DNA from: Monodelphis domestica
Taxonomy: Eukaryota > Chordata > Mammalia > Didelphimorphia > Didelphidae
Assembly (NCBI RefSeq): GCF_027887165.1
Contig: NC_077231.1
Span: forward strand, 327,123,360 to 327,187,359
DNA length: 64,000 bases
Direction: 5' to 3'
The number at the start of each line of letters is the position of its first letter. Position 1 is the first letter of the stretch. Below the pieces are notes generated by a model, which did not search any database, was not told the DNA's origin, and saw only the letters and a list, made by a program, of their open reading frames with translations. Below, piece by piece: positions 55,251-64,000 of the stretch. A program made the position numbers and the translations under genes.

Positions 55251-57654
55251 GAGGACCAGCTCGTGTACCCACCTAGTCCATCATCCTGCTCCTTGTCAGG
55301 AAATGGAAGGAAGGGAACAACCTACTTCTCTGGGATCCGTCACTGTGCCCCCCCAACACCGAGAGCTCCCCGGGGAACTGTGAGGGCACTGCGCTAACTT
55401 CTTTCCGGCCTTTGGGGAAGGAGCTGGGGGAGAAGGGCTGGGAGAAAACAGCTCTCCCCCACAGCTCGGGGCCGAGGACGAGAGATCTAGGCGCAGCGAT
55501 GGGGAAAGTCGGTGACTCTTGGAGAGTCCCGAGGAAGGAGAGCCAGGCCTGGCCTCAAACGCTCCACAGAGTGTATGGACCCTTTTGGTAACTATCCAAA
55601 CAGAGGCAGAGGAGATGCTCGAGGACAGAATGCTGAAGACACGTACGAGCCCAGTGAGATCTTGGGGGTGCGGACGGGCTGCGGGCTCCTTTCGACCAAG
55701 CCAAGCTCCGTGCCTTTGGTGCAGTGCTCAACCTTGTCCAATTGCCAGGCTGGCCAGATCTCTCAGGACCTTTGTTTGACCAACAACGATCCATGTACTC
55801 AGCTATCGGACAAACTCATCCCTGCCAACTTGGCAGGCCCTTCCCCCCTTCCTTTCTGTCTCCCCAATAACAAGGGGCGAGGAAGCTCCAGTCCATCAGA
55901 GCCTACTGCTTAGTCTGGTGTCCTTTGTTGTGCTCCCCCTCCCCGCCCTCAGAGGAGCCCGGGTTGTTGATTCCGGAATCTGAGTCTTTCTTCCTCGATG
56001 GCCGCCTCTCCTTCTCCCTCATCGCCCATTCTCCCTCAGTCTTCAACCTCCCTTCCCATGCATGTATTTGCTGTGGCCACTGAACCCCAACACAAGGGAA
56101 AGCGTCCCTGTGGAGAGGTGAGAAAGGAATTCGTCTCCCTTCCTTCCCATTTAATCAGCCAGGCACCTGGAGGTCCTTTGGGAGGTGCCAGGAGGCACAT
56201 GCCATGGGGAAAGGAAGTTGAAACCAAAGAGACAGGAAATTGATCCCACAAGCACTGCCCGCGGCCCCTGCAAATTAAGGAACTATGATTGGTTCTTGAG
56301 ATGGGACATGGGAGAGCCAGTGGGTGGGGAAAATGGCTTATAAAGGCGTTTCCAGAGATCTGAAGCCACATTCTTGTGTCGGTGACATGCTTGCTGGAGA
56401 CACGACTGCACTGGTGACTGGCTGGAGATTGGGCCCGAAGGAGCCTTTGTCGGAGGTGAGCTTCCTCCCATCAGGATGCCATGAGGGTATTAGCTCTTTC
56501 CTACATTTCCCTCTTTCCTATCTACTTTGACGCAATGAAGCCAAGAGCAGCCTCATCACTGCATTTTAATGATCGCCATTTGGCGACATCGCCCGGAAAG
56601 GCCAAGGTGGATGCCCTGAGACGTCCCCCAAGCCTAGAGGACGGATTTCAGAACAGGAGACACAATGGGCTGCGGATGGGGGGCCCGAAGGGTTCGTTTG
56701 CCTTCCTATAGCTGCAGTGGGACTGCTGGAAGGGAGGAGCCACAAGCTTGAGCGCGGAGCTGCTCCGTTCCCATCTCCTTTCTGGTTTCTCTGTGCTTCG
56801 GGGAGGCAGGACTGAGAGGGCTCACCAAGGAGCGGATCCCAGCGAGGAGGAGACAGTAAGAGAGCAGCGCACGGCCCCAAGCCGGGACCCTGGAAGCACA
56901 GCCAGCGGGATGGACACGTGGGAGGACATTCTGGGTCCTCTTCGTCCACTGTGAGTTTACACTTGTAGAAAGGGATCCTGTGCTCGCTTTGTTTTGTTGG
57001 TGTTCACGCCGGCCGGCAGGCACTCAAAGTACCCCTGCTGGGGCTGGGTGGGGGTGCTCGCAAACCCCTTGGAGAGTTCACACTGCATCAGCCAGGGGTC
57101 TGGGGGCTCTTGACGGGGATTTGTCTCTCCAGAGGGAGAGATGTGGAGCATTCACAGGCTTAGCTTGTGAACCTGCTGATGAAAAATTGGCCTTCAGAGG
57201 CCTTTGATCAAAGAGCTGACACCTTTGGGGGGCCAGAGGGGTGAAGCTCACAGACACCGCCCATGGGCGCGCAACCTTTTGGAAGCTGTGCTTGCCTCTG
57301 TGGAGAGGGGAGGAGACAAGAAGCCACTCTCAAAGGCCCCGGATTTCTGGGGTGAGGGGGTTGACCATCCTCTTGAGCTGCCTCCTGGAGGGACCTTGGG
57401 TGAGTGGAGGGACAGCTGGCTTTGCCTTCCTGGCTTCTGGAGAGAGTTTGATTCCCGTTGAAGGTCCTCAAGTCCTGCACAGTCGAGCCCTGGACAGGCT
57501 AAATATCTTCTCCATTGTTTGTAGGTCTCTGCTTTCGCCGCCCCCCCCCCCACTACTGAAGCCATTTCCGATTTTACCATTCAAATGCGACCCTTACAAC
57601 GGGAGGGGCCTTATGAGTGGGGAAGGGGAAAAGTCTGCTTTTCCCGCGAGCAGA
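55251..57654. other. GC-rich sequence; a candidate TATA promoter at about 56.29-56.45 kb, otherwise nothing recognised
   Basis: On the plus strand 'gattggttc' (inverted CCAAT-type, 56286) is followed 50 bases later by 'cttataaaggcg' (56336), and about 110 bases further by 'tcggaggtgagc', a fair splice donor (56449-56460). This could be a promoter and short first exon, or an old LTR. No coding frame is recognised. Confidence 0.25.
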
Positions 57655-57835
57655 GTGGTCATCCTGGCTCCCAGTCACACTTACATGCTAGGCGACCCTG
57701 GACAAGCCACTTAACCCTGTTTGCCTCAGTTTCCTTATCTGTCAAATGAACCGGAGAAGGAAACAGCAAGCCATTCTGGCATCTCTGTCAAGAGCAGCCA
57801 GGCCAGGGCCAAATGACTGAATGATGACCAGCAGA
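57655..57835 (+). mobile_element. CORE-SINE (THER-like), 3' part complete
   Basis: 'ggcgaccctggacaagccac' then 'gtttgcctcagtttccttat', 'ccggagaaggaaacagcaag' and 'ccaaatgactgaatga'. It is the plus-strand counterpart of the element at 8.7-8.9 kb. Confidence 0.82.
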
Positions 57836-57869
57836 GGTGTGTTTGGGGTTCAAGCTAAGCTTGGCTAAG

Positions 57870-58075
57870 TTTTTTTTTAAGCCCTCCCCTTCCGTTTTAG
57901 AGTCAATACTGTGTATTGGCTCCAAGGCAGAAGAGGGGTAAGGGCTAGGCCATGGGGGTCAAGTGACTGGCCCAGGGTCACCTAGCTGGGAAGTGTCTGA
58001 GGCCAGACTGGAACCCAGGACCTCCCGCCTCTAGGCCTGGCTCTCCATCCCCTGAGCCACTCAGCTACCACTCAG
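57870..58075 (-). mobile_element. Full-length tRNA-SINE, inverted
   Basis: T tail, then 'gagtcaatactgtgtattgg', then 'gtcaagtgactggcccaggg', ending near 'gagccactcagctacc'. Confidence 0.94.
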
Positions 58076-58418
58076 TTGCTCAGTTGAATGAGAACTTTGA
58101 TATTAAATGGCATGAATTACGTATTTCTGCTTTGCAGGGAGTCCCCAACGGCTGCTTTGCCTGTGGACCCCAAGGGCCGCGGCACTTTCCCATCTGACCT
58201 GTGGCTGCAAGCTTCCAAGTGTGGCGTCTCCCCAGCTAGAGGGGAGCTCCCGGAGAGCCTGCCTTTTCTGCGTCAGCCCCCAGAGCTCAGCACTGGGCGG
58301 GGCGCACTCTCTAGGGTACCCAGGAAGAGACCCAGCCAGCCTGCTTCAGAGCCAATCAAGCCCGCTGGTGACCTGGCAGGGGAAAGCAGGCAGGCAGGCA
58401 GGCAAGGGAAAAATAAGG
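58076..58418. other. Gap without recognised feature
   Basis: Unique sequence ending in a short GGCA run (58385-58406) just before a SINE. Confidence 0.35.
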
Positions 58419-58533
58419 GAGCATCTGGGGGCTCCGTGGATAGAGAGCCAGGCCTAGATGGGAGGTCCTGGGCTAAGGTCTGGCCTCAGACCCTTCCTAG
58501 CTGGGTGACCCTGGGCAGGTCACTTAACCCCTG
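58419..58533 (+). mobile_element. tRNA-SINE, 3'-truncated
   Basis: It has the head and box B region ('gggggctccgtggataga', 'ctgggtgaccctgggcag') and stops after 'tcacttaacccc'. Confidence 0.88.
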
Positions 58534-60486
58534 TAATGGTTATACTGGTGCTTTGGCTAACGCGGATCATTATCCCTGAATTGTTTAATTGGAGTACAAA
58601 GAGGGGAGTGTGGAAGGGAAAGAGGTAAGGAGGCTGCCTCGCCTATCCTAACTGCTGACCCTCGCTCCCAGAATTCCAGGCTCCACCCGGGAATCCTAGT
58701 CACTCGCCAGCAAGCTGGGCACGATGCGGGCAAGGTCGCAATGCAGAAAAACCCCGGAGAGCTCAGCTCAGCTCACTGAGGCATCAGTGAGCCCACAAGA
58801 GAGCCCCAGACTCCAAGAAGCTCCAAAGCTGAAAACTCCAGTCGGATGGTTCAGAGCTCCACGTCGAAGTCTCCCCAAGGCGCCATCCTCCAAAGAAGAG
58901 GATCCAGGGAGAAGCCCCCTGGACAGGAAGTTCAGGACTTTTATAGTCCTTTTCCCACGTCCCTTCCTGTCCCTTCCCCACTTTACAGGGACCAATTGCA
59001 GTCTTTTAACTTCAATTTCAAGGAGGGGGAGGGCAGTGGCCCCACTCTAGCAGGTGACTTGTGAACTCTCCTACTTGGTGACTGCTAAGGTACTAAGTAG
59101 GGGTACCTACTGTGTTTTGGATTGACTTAAAAGTTGCTGATTGATGGGCAAGTTTGATTCCCTCTTCACAAAAGGAAAGCGAGTGAGCTATAAGGGCTTC
59201 CACCTCTCATCCGGAAAGAAAGACAACAAAACCATTGGGAGAAGAGAGCAGAGAAGCCCCTCCCCTTTCCAGAGATGGAGAAGGAAGGGGGCAGAACACC
59301 CCAGACAAACTCTGGGCAGGCATCAGTTGTGCTGTTGAGCTCTGATGAACTGAGGGTTTTGGTTTGTCTGTTTTTCTTCTTTGCATTCTTATAAGAGGTG
59401 GGTTTGGGGGGGGACAAGGGAAATGGAGGGATGGAAGAAGCTTGAAGACAAAGAGAATTTTTCAAGTGTCAATCCTCCAAGGTAGAGAGGACGGCGCCCT
59501 GTTTGAGTCACTCTTCACTCTGCCTCTCTTCTGCCTTGGGAACCAATGCACAGAAGGAAAATAGAGCTTGTTTGTTTATTGGGGAGAGGGAGGGAGAGGA
59601 CTCTGGGAGCCCAGCTTCACGGCATCCAGGCTGCTCCAGACCTACGCCTGTTCGATGCGCCTTGCCTCTAGGAAGGACCACAAGACGATGGGGAGGAAGT
59701 GACTAGATTGGGACGAAGGTTCTAGGCAGGGGAGTGAGAATGGAGAGGAACCAAAGCAGGGGTCAGAGGGCTCTGGGGCCAGTCTGGCTTGCCGAGGATG
59801 GTAAAGGAGCCCATCTGTGCCCACTTGACCCAGCCAGAGGGGGGAAAGTCCCGTGTCTCCTCCTAGGGCCATCTCAGCAATGGGCATTTGGAGGGTCCAC
59901 GGTTGCATGGTTCACCTTTGTTTCCTTGCTGCAGGTTTGCTGGAGGAGCAGCGAGAGAGGATAAAGCTCAGCTCCACAGAGAAGAGGGTGAGATGGTTTG
60001 CCTGGGCTGGGTCACCTTTGTGAGGTGGACTCTGCACTCCGTGCTCTATACCACACACTTGGTGCCTTTCCCTTTGGAAGCAGGACAGGAGAGGCACCGG
60101 GGAGGAAAATGAGCCTGGAAGTCGGGGTGTGTAGCAGGGTGAGGTGGAGGGTTTGCCTGGCAAGTACATGCTTCCCTTTCTCTGGGCCTCAGGAAACCAG
60201 ACCGCCCTCCCCCTCCGGGGGGGATATAGACAGGCAGAGAGCTCAGTAGGTAGACGTATGGGTGGGGAGAGAGATGCTAGGTGGAGATGGCTGGGAATCG
60301 CTGCCATGGCTCTATAGAGTCCTGTGCCTGTAGGTGCACATATGTTACCTCCAGGGACCAAATGAGAGAACGGTGACATGCCCAGCATGCATGCAGGGGG
60401 AAAGGAGCAGTTTTAAGGCTTCGTATATGCCAGGGCTTTGGAACAGTGTGTGCAGAGATCCTGCCTAGATATTCATCCAACTATGA
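58534..60486. other. Unassigned sequence, nothing recognised
   Basis: Mixed-composition unique sequence. 59364-59420 contains a T-rich then G-rich patch. No protein, RNA or clear repeat could be supported. Confidence 0.35.
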
Positions 60487-60730
60487 CAGTGGTGGTGGGC
60501 CTACGGCACGGGTGCCAAAGCTGGCATGCAGAGCACTCCCCCTCTCTACACTCACTGAGGACATTCCTCACTTCACCCACCCCTCCATCCAGCAGCCCAA
60601 TGGAGGCACTTCCTCCCTCCCCTGTGAGGGCATGCCTGGCACTCGGTGGGGGGAGGGGCCCAGCACATGGTCTGGGGGTGGGATGGGGGCAGGGCCCAGC
60701 ACTCCATCTCTAAAAGGTTTGCCATCACTG
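60487..60730. mobile_element. Small non-autonomous hAT-like DNA transposon
   Basis: The ends are CAGTGGTGG... and ...CCATCACTG, i.e. inverted repeats of the CAGTGRTGG hAT type. The flanks aactatga (60479-60486) and acctataa (60731-60738) match at 6 of 8 bases, fitting a worn 8-bp target duplication. It has no transposase. Length is 244 bp. Confidence 0.55.
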
Positions 60731-60955
60731 ACCTATAATGCCTCATCAATATGGCTGTCACCCATCCATGGTCTATCAAGGTCCCTATCTGTCTTGCTTC
60801 TTGCTCTGCCCACTCCTCTATCTACCTACCCCCTCCCCCACTTTTTCCGGGTTCCTTCTTGTACTGCCTCCAGCCCATCGCCTTCACGCTGTAACACCAG
60901 CCTCTTTGTATGTTCCTCTGAATTTGGAGCATTTTCTCTGGTGGCCCTACCTAGG
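60731..60955. other. Pyrimidine-rich gap, possibly L2
   Basis: C/T-rich text of L2-like character but without a clear match. Confidence 0.3.
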
Positions 60956-61235
60956 CACACGTCTACACTGAGAGCTCTCCCTCCTCCTCGTCTCTACCTC
61001 CTGGCTTCCTGGCTTTTAAGGCCCCACTCAAACCTGGCTTCTGCCTCAAGCCTTTCCCGGTCTTCCCCGGGCCCTGCACTAACCTATCACCCCTCTGTCT
61101 TCTTGGTACACGGTTGTTTGATGTCTCCCCCTGGGGTCCCTGGCAGAGATCCACGCGAGCAGGGGCCCTCCTTCCCCCTCTGGGCTTGCTAGAGCCTGGC
61201 AGTCTGTACAGACCCCAGATGTCTACAGAGAAGAA
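60956..61235 (+). mobile_element. L2 LINE 3' end
   Basis: 'cccactcaaacctggcttct' and 'gcctcaagcctttcccggtc', then 'tttgatgtctccccctgggg' near 61116, keep the order of the L2 3' region, strongly GC-drifted. Confidence 0.6.
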
Positions 61236-61469
61236 CGCTTGGCACGACTCGTGTGTAGGATGTGGACGTGCCCATCTGCGGCAGGGGGGCGGGCGGTCAT
61301 CTCCATCAGATTCTCCACATTGGTTCAGTGCCAATCCTGGACAAGGCCTTTGGCTTCAGCCAGTTCAAGGACACAATCTCTGCCCCTCCCCCGCTCATGG
61401 ATCCCCCACCAGGCAGGCCACTCACTCCCTGGAGAGGCTGCCCTACAGGGGCGCTCAGGTCGGTGCCTT

Positions 61470-61640
61470 CCCTGTGGGTACAGAAGCAGAGTCCAAGCCT
61501 CCTCCTCCGAGGCTTTCCTGACCATTTCAATCCCTCCTCCACTCCCAGCCTGCACGATTCCTTGGAATTATTCCTCCTACTTCAAGCTCTCCACATATGC
61601 CCGTAGTGAGGGCTTCCTCTGTTCTCTCCAGAAAGGAGCA
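61470..61640 (+). mobile_element. L2 LINE 3' fragment
   Basis: 'cgaggctttcctgaccattt' with following C-rich text and 'attattcctcctacttcaag' resembles L2. Confidence 0.45.
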
Positions 61641-62700
61641 TCTTCCTCCCCTCAGCGACTCAGACCGGGGGACCTGCGGGGCGGAAGGGGCTGCAGGCCG
61701 GGCCGGAGACACAAGCCTCTGCCCCGAGCCCTGACCCTGCTTCGCTGGGGAGTTGTCCCCCCCACACAGATGGGGACCCTCTGTGCAGGAGTGAGCTCTG
61801 GACGGCTCTGCACAGCAGCGTGCTAATGATGACCACGCGCAGCTGCAGAAGCCCGACTCGAGCAGGAAGAGGGCGCCCTGGAGCCTCTCACCCTTCAAGG
61901 CCGCCATGCCTTGCGCTGCCCTGGTACATGGGGGCTGGCTATGACTGGGCACTAGGGATTTGGTGGGCTTGAAGAGGCTCCTTCCACCAGACTCTTAGTG
62001 AGCCCACGAGCCCATCCAAGCATCCAGCAAGATTTCATCCAATGGCCTGGGACAGTGGCCACCCCAAGGGAAGGGTCCCCCCAGTTCCGGAACTATTCTC
62101 AGGGAGAGTTGGGAGGGCAAAGATGGGACTTCTGGCAGGGATAAGGCAGACCAGGGAAGGCCTGGGGGAGTGGCAGACGTCCCATGCCACCAGGGGAGGG
62201 GAATCCTGAGTTCACCAAGTGAGGCTCTACTTCCTGGTCCTCAATCCAGGAATTCAGAGGAGAGTGGGAAGAACCCTGCCTCCTCCCCCATGACTAGCCC
62301 AAGGTGACCAGAATGCGTATTCCGTGCCAGCCAAAGACTGGGCAGATGCTGGGCTCCAAAAGCTTGGCCATAAGGGCCTCTTCGGGGCCCTCTGGCCATC
62401 ATCCCCAGGCCTGGAACACTTTCCCCTCCCTTCTGTCATAGCCTGCTAAGAAGTCCCTCTGGAGCCGCTCCTCCCTGGAGAGAAAGCCCCGAATGTCCAT
62501 CCTGGAGTTTCCACCAACTGCCTCAAAGCAAGGCATCGTTCTTGGTGCTCAGCTCCCCCCCTCCGAATCTGCTGCCTTTTATGGAGTGGCAGAAGGGCGA
62601 TGGAGCCCCCTTTCCCTGTCGGTGAGGACCCCCAGCTATCAGAGCCCCGGTCCTAGGCACACGGGACGATTCGGCAATGAAGAACGGCTCACTGGGGTGG
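61641..62700. other. GC-rich gap, nothing recognised
   Basis: Unique sequence. The words 'gaacactttcccctcccttc' near 62415 may be one more L2 scrap. Confidence 0.35.
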
Positions 62701-62772
62701 TACAGCTTTTGGAAGTTTATTTCGGAACACGAACATATATATATTACTTTTTTTAAACATAATCACTTAACA

Positions 62773-63078
62773 TTTATTTCAATGACTAACAAGCTTTTTG
62801 ATTCCACCAAAGAAATAGGATTCAGAGAGGAGAGTAGCCCGTGGTCCAACAGACTGAACAGCCATCTCATCATGAATTCCGTCCCTGAACCTCTGGGGAA
62901 GCTCCTTCTCTTCTTCCTCTCCACCCCTCACAAGCTTCTTCAGTGGCTCCAACACAAAAAGCCAGGATGATCCAGTTCCAACTTGCACCTGGTTCAACAT
63001 CACAGGGCATGGTGGGAGCAGTCTAATTAATGGTCGTGGGTCACAGGAAGTTCCTCGCACCACAGAGATGGGGTGCAC
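62773..63078 (-). other. Possible terminal exon or retrocopy, product unknown
   Basis: On the minus strand a 99-codon open frame ends in TGA-free coding until the stop after ...GGIKKLVSH, and an AATAAA follows within about 10 bases (62778-62773). A run of A lies another 20 bases on (62757-62751). Two features look gene-like: the acidic patch RGGEEEEKELPQRF and the short distance from stop to poly(A) signal. A pyrimidine/AG acceptor-like sequence ends near 62995 ('gaaccag'). I do not recognise the protein, and chance cannot be excluded. Confidence 0.3.
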
Positions 63079-63129
63079 ACGGGGTCAGGCCCCTGCCGAA
63101 CCCCTCTCTCTTCTGGGAGATGACTGAGC

Positions 63130-63960
63130 GTGCCTTTGCATGCTCCCTCGGCGCCCGGCATCCACCCGGGCACACTCCTCTGGCCGGCGTCCGAGGGAGG
63201 ACACGCTTCTTCGTGCCATCTTGAATCCCGATCGACGCTCCTCTGGCGGTTCTGTTCCCCATCAAGGACTCCACTGCTGGCTGTTTCACTGCTGAGATAC
63301 GATTCACTACGAACATCGACTCCCCTGGACACACCTCGGAGGCCGCCAACCCGACACGAGCACAATCGCTACCACGCGGACACTCGGACAACAGACGACG
63401 GTCACCATATCGAGACACACCCGTGACACACGCGACTCGGCTAACTCTCCGACATGGAGAATGGAATCAGTGGCGGTGGGGAGAGGGGGGCGGGGCAGCT
63501 GTTTCACAGACAGGAACAACAACACGACCAACACGGATTACACACCGGACATGCAGCACTGAGGAGGCACGCAGAGAGAGCGTGGGACAATGTTTCCGAA
63601 GAGTGAAGTCGTGGCCCGACCGAGCGTGGACAGCTCCGTCGGCATTTCGCTCGCTCGTCGGTTCTTCGCGGTAGGCAGTTGGCGACACACGAATGTTCTG
63701 CAGGGCAGAGTTTTGGCAATCGTAGACTTTGAGTGGGCGCCAAATCGCGTCCCTGGGCCTGTCTCTGCTCTGTTTGCTGGACGGAGGAAGGAGGGCTCGG
63801 GGCAGCCACAGCGCAGCCGGCAGGGTCCACGCAGGAGCCAGGGAGGGTCCAGCAACATTGAGCACTTGGGAGGCGACTGATTCGAGAGAGCAGGCCAAAG
63901 TGGCCCGGCGGGGCCCTGGGGCGTCCCGTCACGGCGCAGGGCCCGGGGCTCGCCCAGACC
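63130..63960. promoter_or_regulatory. CpG-dense block, possible CpG island
   Basis: CpG density is striking, for example at 63290-63460 and 63590-63760, despite only moderate GC content there. No ORF, TATA box or repeat is recognised. It may be the promoter of a gene beyond the right edge, or recently inserted, still unmethylated sequence. Confidence 0.35.
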
Positions 63961-64000
63961 TTCCCTTCCTAGTCAGCCTAAGACAAGCTGGTGGGCGTGG

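Noticed and set aside
55005..55397. Leu/Ser/Phe-rich frame
   Set aside because: Translation of the pyrimidine-rich tract.

Overview
The window looks like mammalian, specifically marsupial, nuclear DNA. The main evidence is many copies of a tRNA-headed SINE whose tail reads like 'ccttggagccaatacacagt', together with CORE-SINE (MIR/THER-like) tails, marsupial-type L1 and dense class I endogenous retrovirus (ERV) LTRs. There is no bacterial or viral gene organisation, no operon and no CRISPR. The species cannot be fixed from the sequence alone.

Layout. (1) 1-13.4 kb is GC- and CpG-rich. It holds one real host gene end: the first coding exon of a neurabin-family gene on the minus strand (5390-6434), in a CpG island with a candidate 5' UTR and an overlapping upstream ORF. 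The gene runs leftward out of the window, so 1-5389 is intron 1 with a CpG-rich minisatellite, old SINEs and no visible exon. A second, GACA-type minisatellite lies at 10.1-10.6 kb. (2) 13.4-51.4 kb is AT-rich and almost entirely transposons, many nested: two long L1 bodies, several truncated L1 tails, at least five ERV-derived segments and a set of solo LTRs. Five solo LTRs have exact 4-bp target-site duplications that I could read (ATAG, TAGG, ACAA, TCCC, ACAC). One ERV keeps a 650-codon open pol end (RNase H plus integrase) but has an altered catalytic position and no env. An opposite-strand relative keeps a wrecked env. At 35.64-36.27 kb an inverted integrase fragment is joined directly to an intron-less fragment of ZP1, an egg-coat gene. 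(3) 51.4-64 kb is GC-rich again, with L2, MIR, SINE and old L1 relics, a small hAT-like element, a possible minus-strand terminal exon or retrocopy near 62.8-63.1 kb, and a very CpG-dense last kilobase.

Functionally, the neurabin-family exon encodes the actin-binding half and the protein phosphatase 1 docking motif of a synaptic/cytoskeletal scaffold. Its differences from neurabin-1 as I remember it suggest a third member of the family rather than PPP1R9A itself. Everything else with coding resemblance is retroelement or pseudogene. Most transposon boundaries are read by eye; boundaries with target-site duplications are exact and the rest are approximate.
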